A stretch of 25,213 nt of DNA from Chara braunii (lineage: Eukaryota > Streptophyta > Charophyceae > Charales > Characeae): assembly GCA_003427395.1 (NCBI GenBank), contig BFEA01000027.1:3331573-3356785 (forward strand). Direction: 5' to 3'. Shown one piece after another: positions 16,774-25,167 of this stretch. Numbering within the stretch: position 1 is the first letter of the stretch; each line of letters begins with the position of its first letter. The position numbers were made by a program, and so were the translations under genes. A model generated the notes under the pieces. It saw nothing but the letters and a program-made list of their open reading frames with translations. It did not search any database and had not been told where the DNA came from.

Positions 16774-17147
16774 CTGCTGTTGCTGCATCAAGTAACAACG
16801 TAGGAAGTTCTGCAACTGCTGCAGCCCCAAGTTTGGACACAGCAGTTGCTGGTCCCAATTATAGCAGTCCCTATGTGAACAAGAAGGCGGCACAAATTCC
16901 GCCTAGGTACGGCAGGAAGGAGGATATCACCTCTTGGATCAACTCTATGCAATCCTGAATCTGTTGTTGCTGCATCAAGTAACAACGTAGGAAGTTCTGC
17001 AACTGTTGCAGCCCCAAGTTTGGACATAGCAGTTGTTGGTCCCAATTATAGCAGTCCCTATGTGAACAAGAAGGCGGCACAGATTCCGCCTAGGTACGGC
17101 GGGAAGGAGGATATCACCTCTTGGATCAACTCTATGCAATCCTAGTC
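16774..17147. repeat. 187-bp tandem duplication in gag
   Basis: Two near-identical copies (16774-16960 and 16961-17147), offset by 187 bp, both encoding the PYVNKKAAQIPPRYG segment and ending at different stop codons. The period is not a multiple of three, so the second copy falls in another frame. The few differences imply that the duplication is young relative to the element. Confidence 0.9.
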
Positions 17148-18299
17148 TGAAGTACTGAGGACACCCCCAGTCATCGAAGCAATGGTCATGGGGACTAACC
17201 TGCAACCCGCCGTACGGAGCTACATACAGCTCCAAGCTGTACATATAGAATATACCCTGACCAAATGGCAAAAGTTTACGCCGGGAGCCACACTTTAAAA
17301 CTAATACTAAAACATTATAAAGATCCACATGCCGCTGTTGAAGCAGGGCTCAAGCTGACAAACTTGACTATGTCAAGCGCGGTAAGTGGACGGGCACCAT
17401 GGAGAATCTATTACTGTATCTCAGTAAACTCTTTGCTACTCCCGGGTTGGATACGACTGCACAGTCATGCTTGGATGTTTCCAAAGGTTCAATTCCCCAA
17501 ACCTTAAGTAATCGCCTTGGGATGAGACTCGTTGCTTACAAGAACTGGCTTTCCCTCATGAAGGATGTAGTCAGCCTATAGGCTCAAGACCTTGTTACCA
17601 CAACGGGTGACAAGAAGGCCTCGGGCCGTAGACGGTATGGAGGCAACAACCGTTTTACTACACTTGACCTGTCAGGGGCCGACGAGGAGGCCTATGCAGA
17701 TGAACCCACTCTTGTTGACGACAAACGAGTAAGACGGTGATACAACCTGTTCCTCATCAGCCCACGAGTCTGAAATGATTAATGAAGATGAAAAACTTAA
17801 TTCCTTTAAAAAGTTGCCAATACCAAGAGACCAAACTGGAACTCAGTGTAACAACATTTGACTCCCCAAAGGAGCCAAAATCCCAACAAGTCCGGAGGAT
17901 GCAGCAACAAACCTTGGTTAGACCTCCGGATCAGTGAGACTGGTTGAAGACATAGGCTCAAGAGGAAGGTTTGCCTGGATTGCCAAAAACAGGGACATGC
18001 AGACCAAGAATGCTTAGGCTGCAGGGAAACCGGTCATGGGCGTAGGGTCGTTGTCAACACACTCTACAACAAGAGAGGCTGAACCGGTAAGTGGCAATTC
18101 CTATGAGAAATCTGATTCAGTTCAACAACCTTCTCTTGATGCCTCATCGTCTGCTGATTCTAAGGCTGATGCTAACCCAATTTTCTATGTCGAGCCTTGG
18201 GAGGAGTCAAGGAAAATCGACTTTCATGCTCACTTACTGCATTGGGATGAGATGAAATAACACCGTCCTCAAGGAAAAGTGGAGTTTATCTTCTTCAAG

Positions 18300-18385
18300 C
18301 TCATTAACCGCCTTACATCCGTGTGCTGATTGATTGTGGCTCAACAACCAATTTTCTTTCTCCCAATGAACTTCGTAAGGGGACT
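18300..18385 (+). pseudogene. Aspartic protease relic of the gypsy element
   Basis: Translation gives YIRVLIDCGSTTNFLSPNEL, with the Asp codon at 18332-18334. This fits the retrotransposon protease active-site motif hydrophobic-hydrophobic-D-x-G-[ST], here DCGST. A stop follows after RKGT. In a working element this enzyme would cleave the Gag-Pol polyprotein. Upstream and downstream protease sequence is in other frames. Confidence 0.7.
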
Positions 18386-18486
18386 TAGGGACGAAGCCAG
18401 TGAAGATGCAGAGCCTTTGGCAGACTCAAGTAGGCAACCAAGAGGTTTTCACTTGTATGCATGTAGTCAAAGGTGTGCGCACTACC

Positions 18487-18606
18487 TTTGACGCAAATCG
18501 CACAATCACGCACACGTTGAATTTCTACGTCCTCGATAAGTGCCCCTTCGACGCAAATCGCACAATCAAGCACACGATGAATTTTTACGTCCTCGATAAG
18601 TGCCCC
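18487..18606. repeat. 60-bp in-frame tandem duplication before RT
   Basis: Units 18487-18546 and 18547-18606 differ at only a few bases. Each encodes ANRTI.HT.NFYVLDKCPFD; the next codons AVLRLG complete the ILGLDWL-like end of the protease region. Because 60 is a multiple of three, the frame is kept. Confidence 0.9.
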
Positions 18607-19025
18607 TTCGACGCAGTTCTTCGCTTGGGTTGATTGAAAGCCCAATGTGCTAGAACTAAGTAGGAAAAATCATTCTTCGTGGTACGTGATGCTAAGGGAA
18701 ACAAACGTTTTGTCCTCTTTGATTAAATGAGCGAGTCACCTGTACTTCTGTTGAATGCGATGAAGTTCTGTAAAAAGTGGAGCATGTGCAAGGAAGATGG
18801 GTGATTGTACACAGCCTTTGTGAGACCTTCCCATGTGCCTTCTACTTTTGGGGTTTGTAATACTTCTACTTTGCATGATGTAACTACTTCATTTACTTTG
18901 ACTCCAAATGATTCCACTTTGAATTCTATTGTTTTGGCTGTCAATTTGCCGCTTGATTTGCCTGTACCTTATTGTGATTTCCCGCCCCCCCAGATCCAAC
19001 AAACATCCAACGCCTCCTCAACTGA

Positions 19026-19745
19026 TTTCCTGAAGTCCTAGCCGGACCACATGGAGTTCCCGTACGTCCGGTTAGACACAAGATCGAGTCAATAGAAGGC
19101 AACGTTCCTCTAAGGGGTTGCGTGTACCGTATGGGACTTGGCGAATTGGAGAACTCTGACGAGATGATTGACAATGGGTGGATCAGACGTAGTGAGTTTA
19201 AATTCGGTGCACCGGTTTTGTTTGTCCCAAAGAAAGACGGCGAACTTCGGATATGTATTGACTACCGTGGATTAAACAGAATTACAAGAACGAATGCATA
19301 CCCATTGTCACGCATTGATGATTTGCTCGATATTGCATGTGGGTGCAAGGTCGTCTCCAAGATCGATTTTAAATATGGTTACCACCAGATTGAAGTCAAT
19401 CCAGCGAACCAGCAAAAGATTGCATTCAAGACTCGCGATGGGCTATACGAGTTCACCATTATGCCCTTCAGACTCATAAATGCACCTGCCACCTTTCAGA
19501 GTCTCATGGTTTTCAGAGATCAGATCAATCGATTCATTGTTGTTTATCTTCATGACATTTTGATTTTCAGCAAGTCTACGGATGAGAACATTAGACACCT
19601 TAAGGAGGTGTTAAGCATCCTCAAGAAAGCGCCGCTCCATCTCAACTGGGAGAACTCTGAATTTGGGAGGTACAACGTCATCTACTTGGACACCGGTTGT
19701 CTACTGCAGGCCTTGAGCCCGAGGCAACGCAAGTGGCCTCAATAG
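19026..19745 (+). pseudogene. Ty3/gypsy reverse transcriptase, inactive
   Basis: An open frame runs from about 19026 through an internal Met at 19122 to a stop at 19743. RT blocks in order: HKIES...PLRGCVYRM, WIRRSEFKFGAPVLFVPKKD, LRICIDYRGLN, YPLSRIDDLLD, KIDFKYGYHQI, FTIMPFRLINAPATFQ and VVYLHDILIFSKS. The catalytic YxDD box reads YLHD, so its first aspartate is replaced by histidine, and the usual FGLTNAPATFQ is altered to FRLINAPATFQ. The thumb-region QRKWPQ then runs into a stop. The family is certain; catalytic activity is not expected. Confidence 0.92.
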
Positions 19746-19945
19746 GTGAATGTCCACGAACTGCATTTTTTTCTTGGTCTTGTGTCATACTATTGGAAGT
19801 TTGTTCCCAAATTTTATGTCATTGCTCACCCATTGTCTAGACTAACTAGCAAGAGTGTATCTTACACATGGAGTGATGCAAGCAAGACTGCCTTTCGAAC
19901 CTTGAAAAAAACCTTGGTGAGTCATTTTGTGCTCCGCATTGCGAA
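19746..19945 (+). pseudogene. Connection/RNase H start, truncated by deletion
   Basis: Continues from RT: VNVHELHFFLGLVSYYWKFV, then FYVIAHPLSRLTSKSVSYTW, KTAFRTLKKTLVSHFVLRIA. In intact relatives a TDAS motif and the rest of RNase H follow. Here the sequence jumps directly to LLQQFDWPGMK, which belongs to the spacer before the integrase zinc-binding domain. Most of RNase H is therefore deleted, with the junction near 19940. Confidence 0.8.
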
Positions 19946-20840
19946 AGCTTATTGCAACAGTTTGATTGGCCCGGAATGAAAGGATCTGCCCACAAGTTGT
20001 GGTTGGGTGTCAAGTATGTCAATGAATCAAACCATATAGACAAAAGCCCATTGGCCTGCTAAAACCTCTCTCCATTCTCGATGGTCCCCGGGGGTCAGTT
20101 TCCATCGACTTGACGGATATGGGTAAGTTGAGTAGGAACGGATACAAGTGATGGTGATTGTTGAATGTTTTTCTAAGTTTTTGAATCTGATTCTATTGTC
20201 ACCTCACGCCCCAAATAACCTTGTGATTCGTGAGTTCCATCAGAAGTACATTCTGCATTATGTCCCCCTCAAGACTCTCGTGAGTGATCAGGACACCCAG
20301 TTCATAAATGCAAATTGGAAGGACTTCACTTCTCAACTCTACGATATCAAACTGAAGATGACATCTGGTCAACATCTCAAAGCCAATGGTTTGGCTGAGG
20401 AAATCAACCAGACTTTTACATGACTTCACCATGCTCTAATTGTTCCCAACCAGAACACGTGGGATGAAGAATTGTACACAGTGAAGGGGTTGTACAACAA
20501 CTCCATTTACTCCGCCGCTGGAATGACACCGAATCAGTTGCATCACGATCGGCAAATTCGCAATCCTCTATCCTTCTTGTTCCCTGATCAGAAACCTGGT
20601 TTGACACTTGGCATGCCTGGATATCTTGCCAAGCATGATCGCTTGCTCAACGTTGTTGTTGGAGCAATGGCCAAGCAACAACATGCCATGATCAAGCATG
20701 CAAACAAAAAACGCAGGCCTTCGACTTTGGAAGTGGGAAGTTATGTCTGCATTGTCTGGTTAAAGATGTCTGAGTTTTCAGAAGAAGAGGGGGTGTCACA
20801 AAAACTTATCCCTCTCTACTACAGTCCGTGGAAGTTCTGA
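19946..20840 (+). pseudogene. Integrase relic with recognisable catalytic residues
   Basis: WPGMK leads to a CQVCQ pair, the cysteine half of the HHCC zinc-binding site, then IKPYRQKPIGLLKPLSILDG and SIDLTDMG with the first catalytic Asp near 20107. After a frameshift come ECFSKFLNLI, LVIREFHQKYIL, LVSDQDTQF (second Asp, 20286) and NGLAEEINQT (Glu). So D, D and E are all present but not in one frame. A stop at 20421 separates the core from the C-terminal part, YNNSIYSAAGMTPNQLHHDR...HANKKRRPSTLEVGSYV. The His pair of the zinc site is lost in the upstream deletion. Confidence 0.85.
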
Positions 20841-20852
20841 AGGTGGTGGGGG

Positions 20853-21125
20853 ATGATGCATTTGCACATGTATCCGGTCTTTCCAGTGTCTGAACTGTTT
20901 TTGTATCTTGCTCCTGATTCCTTTGATTGTCGCGAGCCTATGATCCCTCGTGCAATCAATGCCGGTCATGAGATAGACAGAATTGTAAGCCATACTGGAA
21001 AGGGACGTAACAAACAGTACCAAGTTCACTTTCTATATCACCCGTTATATGACCTTTACTGGATTTCGAAGAAAGAATTGCTGCAGAGCACACCTCGCGT
21101 TGTCAAAGCTATGAACGCCAGCTAG
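20853..21125 (+). pseudogene. Integrase C-terminal chromodomain-like segment
   Basis: Encodes HEIDRIVSHTGKGRNKQYQV followed by HFLYHPLYDLYWISKKELLQ. The pattern (E-hydrophobic-D-x-I, then a basic loop, YxVxF/W, YPxxxxxW and a Leu-rich end) fits the chromodomain that chromovirus integrases carry at the C-terminus to guide insertion to heterochromatin. The WKGYP block is altered to LYHPLYDLYW. The frame is intact to its stop but separated from the rest of the integrase by a stop and a frame change. Confidence 0.65.
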
Positions 21126-21246
21126 TTTCCAATGCTAATCCCACATTCTCCGTGAAACTCACTGCCACTGAGTATACAGCAGCTCTCTTTGCTATATTTG
21201 CTTATGATGTGTTCTGCAATTACCCACTCGAAGGGACCTCGCTCTT

Positions 21247-21420
21247 GAGGGGGGTTAGTGTGAGGACCTGCAAAAACACGGACTGAGAACACTGCTGATT
21301 TCTCAGTTTTGCCGCTGGAATGTATGCCTTGCTGAGATTCCCGCTTTTTGCCGAGTTTTCTAAGTCTGCGTGCGGATGTGCTTGCTGGTCCGTGTGCCTG
21401 TGTCAGTGCTGGTCCGCCTG
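21247..21420 (+). repeat. Polypurine tract and start of a probable 3' LTR
   Basis: GAGGGGGG (21247-21254), shortly after the polyprotein end, is a typical plus-strand primer. TTAG and TGTGAGGACCTGC follow, consistent with an LTR beginning TG at 21259. No second copy of this sequence is found upstream, and I cannot place its CA end. Confidence 0.5.
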
Positions 21421-22462
21421 AGTGTGTGTGTGGCCTTCCAGGGCACTTGTTCGTTTGGGTGGCCCGCAGGGCCGATACTTACCTGTGGCCGTGACTTTGA
21501 GGGTTACTGCAGGGAAAAGTACTTGTAGCCGAAGGGGTAGCTCAGGGCACACTAAAGTAGTGGTAGGTAGGTCCCGGCAGCACTTGAGTAGCGGTAGTCC
21601 GAGCAGAAGAAGACACAAAACTAGTACCTTTAGGGTAGAGGTCGTAGTGTAGAGTCTAGGGCCTGTAGCGGTAGATATCAGGTCTGCAATGATGTTTCCC
21701 CCCGAAAGGGAGGAACCGGTTGCTTGGAGGCCGCCCGGCCTGGAAGTCACCACCCAAGAGGCAGGTTGGCCTCTATATCTCCAGGCAGAGCAACTTGCTC
21801 TGCCTCATTTGCTGCGTGCAAGTTTTGGGCGTCATGCTGCTGGAGCGCTTGGAGGAGCAGCGCTGTGTGGAGCGCTAGGGGAGAGGAGCGCCAGGGCTTC
21901 CACCTCGGCTATGGTGGACAGCACCTGGTGGGAGGAGGAAGAAAGGGAATAGGGAGGAGAGCAGCCAGGGGTGCTTAACTGGCTATGGTGGGAGCCATCT
22001 TCATCTCCTTGGTAGGCGCAGCATCTTGAAGGCCCCAAGTGAGGTAGCACTACATCAAGAAAGCTTCAGGGCAGAGTCCGGCATGGCGGCCTGAGTGTAG
22101 AGGACATTGCTTCTTTTGAACATCGCAGCAGGGCCCATAATAGTCCGCCATAGCAAGTACCTGTCAGAGGTGGAGGAAGATGGAGGTCATGGCTATGGTG
22201 GACCTCATATTGTGCTGGCAGTAGGAGAGGGATTCAGACATTGGTCCTGGTTCAGCCATTCATTGTTATTATTATTATTATTATTGCTGAATAAGAGAGG
22301 GGGAGATAAGGAGGAGGAGATTGGTTGGCTGCCAGATGCAGGTGCGTGATTTTGAATTATAGTTGATCATAATGAAAAACAGAGGACCGTTTTTGCTTCA
22401 TACGTTCAGCAAGACTTGAGGCACCTTGTCCCCCCCCCAAAAAAAAAAAAAATAAAGGACTT
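21421..22462. other. GC-rich stretch without a supported gene
   Basis: May include the remainder of the LTR. GGCTATGGTGG occurs near 21908, 21980 and 22192. A near-perfect palindrome GGCAGAGCAAcTTGCTCTGCC spans 21784-21804. A (TTA)n run lies at 22264-22284. Frames of up to 87 codons have no recognised motif. Confidence 0.45.
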
Positions 22463-22921
22463 AGGGCCTACTCACACTAGGGCATTTTATCAAAAAATCG
22501 CTAAAATTTGATGGTTGGCCCAGTCACACGAGGCACCCAGAGTGGCAAAAGAAGCAAACCGGGTATCAAATGTCAGTGGCCTGGCCGGTCGCGGGGAAGG
22601 TCATTTTGCTACCATCTCTGGAGGTGGTAGCAAACTTTCTTTTCAGTTCGAGATTCCTTCATGAAATGAATTTTGTTGTTGAAGGATTTGTGCCTTGATC
22701 TGTGTAACCATGCGAGGTACCATTTCGGCAATTGCCAGAAAGTCCCACTCATGTCTATGTGACCACGCGGGGCACCAGTTTTGGCAATTGCCAGAAAGTC
22801 CCGCTCGTGTCTTTTGTGATTCGCTACCGCTATGTGACCCGGCAGGGTGCCATTTCAGCAAATGAGAGAGAGCAAAATTTGCAGATTTTGCTGCCATGCC
22901 ACCACTGTGTGAGTATGCCCT
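22463..22921. mobile_element. 459-bp element with inverted ends
   Basis: The left end AGGGCCTACTCACAC and the reverse complement of the right end, AGGGCATACTCACAC, match at 14 of 15 positions, with looser matching beyond (TAGGGCAT against GTGGTGGCAT). The interior contains two to three related units, including GGCAATTGCCAGAAAGTCCC twice, 58 bp apart (about 22727 and 22785), and a third partial unit after 22830. No target duplication is visible. It is non-coding, so probably a non-autonomous DNA transposon. Confidence 0.5.
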
Positions 22922-23471
22922 CAGGGCACCTCGGTTGTCTTCTATGAGCTCTCCTGCCAAACGCTCCAGCAAGCCATTCATAATGCAACTGAATATGGTG
23001 CACTTCCTTTGCCTGATGCACATGCAGAGTCCCACGTTTTCTTTACCGGAGATAGCTAGAGCATAGTGCACAAGTCACTGGGCTCAAGGTGCTAGAAACA
23101 TAGGGGTTGGAAAGTCAAGATCAAGGCAGATTACTTCGTAGGGGTGGCATCTCCTCACTCGCCTTGCGCGAGCATTATCATTTTCACGTCTGACCTTAGC
23201 TATGGCGTAGCAAAGCGTACCATACGAAACTTCAGCAAAAATTCGGAAGACACGGACACAGAAGATACAAGTATCCACAGCAAGCGTTGAAGCCATTCCA
23301 TTTCAAATGATAGCTGAGATCCGAAGACAAGCTACAAGCAGTACACGGGGTATGAAACGAAAAGGAAAGCGAACAGGTAGGAGAGTAGGGCCGAGAAAGG
23401 AGGATGAACGAAGAAACCAAGAAACAAAGAAAAGGGGAAAGGGGGAGGAAAGAAGAGAGGGAAGAGAACAT

Positions 23472-23474
<3 letters not shown>
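22922..23474. other. No gene recognised
   Basis: Mixed sequence becoming purine-rich toward the GA array; no motif or repeat boundary seen. Confidence 0.4.

Positions 23475-23547
<73 letters not shown>
23475..23547. repeat. (GA)n microsatellite, about 73 bp
   Basis: Uninterrupted GA units inside a purine-rich region. Reading frames through it (Glu-Arg or Leu-Ser repeats) are artefacts. Confidence 0.95.
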
Positions 23548-23553
<6 letters not shown>

Positions 23554-23865
23554 GTCCACGCAGGGAACATGACTGCGAATCTCAGAAGCCCAAGCGCTAA
23601 ATCCGTATAAAGAACATGAAGATCATAAATGGCCCCCAACAGGCAAGGCAAACTGTGCAAGAAGCACAGCCGGTCGTCAAGCCCTTACGGAAGCCAATGT
23701 CGGCCAATCCCGACATGTTTTGACTGCAGCCGAGCAGCAGTCATCATCAGGGGAAGGCACTAGGGGCGGGCAGTCACTCATAAAGCGTAAATCAGTCTTG
23801 TTGTTTTTACTTCTGTAATTCCTACCTTTTCTTTTGGAGAAAACTACGGCGCAGTCAGGGTTTGA
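23548..23865. other. Spacer, no gene
   Basis: Contains short complementary words (TGTCGG/CCGACA near 23698-23715) but nothing assignable. Confidence 0.35.
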
Positions 23866-23991
23866 GTTTGTAATTGCACTTGAGGCAAAAGGGCCGGTAA
23901 TGCTGAATGTATATGACCTACGTTTTGGGTCCGGTGGGGTCGCGTGGGGGGGTGTTGTATTTGCGGGATTGCCTGAAGTGCAATTACAAAC
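23866..23991. repeat. 126-bp foldback with 23-bp arms
   Basis: GTTTGTAATTGCACTT (23866-23881) is perfectly inverted as AAGTGCAATTACAAAC (23976-23991). The pairing extends inward through GAGGCAA/TTGCCTG with one mismatch, giving 23-bp arms and an 80-bp loop. It could be a tiny MITE or a hairpin-forming transcript; neither is demonstrated. Confidence 0.65.
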
Positions 23992-24510
23992 TGTTTTCGT
24001 GTCTGCACCGAAGTTACCCCTTTCTTTTGGCACGTGGACAAGGCAGGAGCACTTCAGTTTTCTGCGCCCGTATGGAGACGCAGGTCCAGGATTGCATGTG
24101 GCAAATAGGCGAAGAGGATGTGACTGTGGGTGTGCTTGTGTGCATGCTTCTGTGCGTAGTAAATTGTCACCACAACAGCCCCTTTCCACCCAGATGAGTA
24201 GATCCAAAATGGAAGCAGCTTTACCTATATAGCAGACAAACAAGCACACTTGAGACGAGCCAAAATTTCCAGCCATGAAACAGTTTTGTCTCTATAGCAA
24301 GCAACATGAAGCACAATAAATCCCTTGTATTGCCTTTTGCTTTTCTTTGGGGTCTCCTTTTTGTTTCTTGTTGCAGCTCCCCTTTTGCTGAGGCTCTAAC
24401 GTCCAAGGCTTCCCACGTTGATTGTGGTTGAGCGCAAGCTGCCCACATTCCCATGTGCCATAACGGCCCACTTGCCGGTAGAGTAAAGGGGGAGGAATAC
24501 TCCTGTTCAT

Positions 24511-24605
24511 TTTTCACCGGATTTTGTTTTTTATTAAACTGATCAGAACAGATACTACACTTGATCTTAGCCAAAAGGCCGAGAAAGCTATTTTCACCGG
24601 ATTTT
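24511..24605 (-). mobile_element. Retrotransposed insertion with 15-bp target duplication
   Basis: TTTTCACCGGATTTT is present perfectly at 24511-24525 and 24591-24605. The 65 bp between is a U2 snRNA 5' fragment plus a short A-rich tail on the minus strand. The duplication ends in an A/T-run that suits LINE-type nicking. Confidence 0.9.
24532..24591 (-). pseudogene. U2 snRNA 5' fragment (3'-truncated retropseudogene)
   Basis: On the minus strand the sequence matches about the first 60 nt of spliceosomal U2 snRNA: TTTCTCGGCCTTTTGGCTAA (stem I region), GATCAAGTGTAGTATCTGTT with the branch-point-pairing GTAGTA (+ strand 24554-24559), and ATCAGTTTAATA. Against plant-type U2 from memory I see two differences, one at the fourth base and one T-to-G before ATCAG. 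The first base overlaps the target duplication. The RNA ends where stem IIa would continue, is followed by AAAAAC, and lacks the Sm site and 3' stem-loops, so it cannot be a working snRNA. No U-snRNA promoter is expected, since the flank is R1 sequence. Confidence 0.9.
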
Positions 24606-24611
24606 CAGCTT

Positions 24612-24690
24612 CTGTGTGTGTGTATGTCTGCGTGTAACCCCTTTTCCAACCAGACGCATATACATAATAATCAAACCACAAACCGTGGCA
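24612..24690. repeat. R1 fragment, copy 4
   Basis: A GT-rich tract (24613-24636) then TAACCCCTTTTCCAACCAGA: the start of another R1 unit directly after copy 3, head to tail, soon interrupted by a GA array. Confidence 0.5.
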
Positions 24691-24693
24691 ACC

Positions 24694-24695
<2 letters not shown>

Positions 24696-24728
<33 letters not shown>

Positions 24729-24741
24729 GGGGGGGGGCGCG
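24696..24741. repeat. (AG)n plus G-run
   Basis: About 30 bp of AG units running into a G-rich stretch (24726-24737) and a short GCGCGC. Confidence 0.9.
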
Positions 24742-24839
24742 CAGCGGCGGGGTACTGAGATGAAGCAAACACAAGATAACTAGAGAAAGAGGAGAATGGC
24801 GAGCAAGCCATCCAAGCCCCAATGGTTATGCTACGGGTA

Positions 24840-24908
24840 AGTGTGCGGGTACGCATCTGCGTATGCATGCGTGCATTCATATGAGCGATGTAGATTGTCA
24901 CCAGACAC

Positions 24909-24955
<47 letters not shown>

Positions 24956-25085
24956 AAAACTCCAACCCAGATGCACAGATCCAAAATTGAAACAGCCTGC
25001 CCATATAATCTGATATAGACTGTCATCGAAACCACCACTTTTCCACCCAGATGCGCAGATACCAAAATTGAAACTGCCTAACGTT
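24840..25085. repeat. R1 fragments, copies 5 and 6
   Basis: Two head-to-tail partial units: CCAACCCAGATGCACAGATC followed by CAAAATTGAAACAGCCT (from about 24961) and TCCACCCAGATGCGCAGATA followed by CCAAAATTGAAACTGCCT (from about 25040). The first is preceded by a GT/GC-rich tract and TAGATTGTCACC, seen before copy 3 as TAAATTGTCACC. Confidence 0.6.
24910..24957. repeat. (GAAA)n microsatellite
   Basis: About twelve GAAA units inserted between the GT-like tract and the CCAACCCAGATG block of R1 copy 5. Confidence 0.95.
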
Positions 25086-25164
25086 GCAATCTCTTATCAA
25101 GTATGTGATATTTTAAATGATGATTGTAATGTTTTGATGAAGGGCGTTTCAAGTTCCACCGCGC

Positions 25165-25167
<3 letters not shown>

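Larger units (their letters stand above)
16227..18073 (+). pseudogene. gag relic with CCHC zinc knuckle
   Basis: The start MTTAAEWKLQMDAALEGEKI (ATG 16227) leads to a charged coiled-coil-like stretch, then SLTVEQAKEKVVPLLTAIIE, a Ser-rich linker from a CTT repeat, and NYSSPYVNKKAAQIPPRYG. After stops the capsid-like part continues: VMGTNLQPAVRSYIQLQAV, HAAVEAGLKLTNLT, MENLLLYLSKLFATPGLDTT, and QTLSNRLGMRLVAYKNWLSL. A nucleic-acid-binding knuckle CLDCQKQGHADQEC (C-X2-C-X4-H-X4-C, 17972-18013) follows, with a partial second CLGCRETGH. Several frameshifts and stops (near 16374, 16957, 17144, 17579, 17738) split it, two of them linked to tandem duplications. Confidence 0.8.
16227..21400 (+). mobile_element. 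Decayed Ty3/gypsy (chromovirus-like) retrotransposon
   Basis: Domains occur in the canonical Ty3/gypsy order gag, CCHC knuckle, protease, reverse transcriptase, RNase H start, integrase, chromodomain-like end, then a purine tract and an LTR-like start. The element is dead: there are many stops and frameshifts, three internal tandem duplications, a changed RT active site and an internal deletion removing most of RNase H. No 5' LTR is recognised, and the right LTR end is unknown, so the outer limits are approximate. Order and motifs make the class secure. Confidence 0.9.
24187..24625. repeat. R1 dispersed repeat, copy 3 (interrupted by U2)
   Basis: The same block order as copy 1: CCACCCAGATGAGTAGATCC, GCACACTTGAGACGAGCC, ATGAAACAGTTTTGTCTC, GCAGCTCCCCTTTTGCTGAG, TTGATTGTGGTTGAGCGCAA, CATAACGGCCCACTTGC and GTAGAGTAAAGGGGGAGG. 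It is interrupted at 24526-24590 by a U2 snRNA fragment. A GT-rich tract just upstream (24115-24165) fits the family pattern. Confidence 0.75.

Noticed and set aside
23232-23660. Leu/Ser or Glu/Arg repeat frames
   Set aside because: Readings of the GA microsatellite; no flanking motif supports a gene.
24526-24591. Functional U2 snRNA gene
   Set aside because: Only the first 60 nt are present. The Sm site and 3' stem-loops are missing, and target-site duplications flank it.
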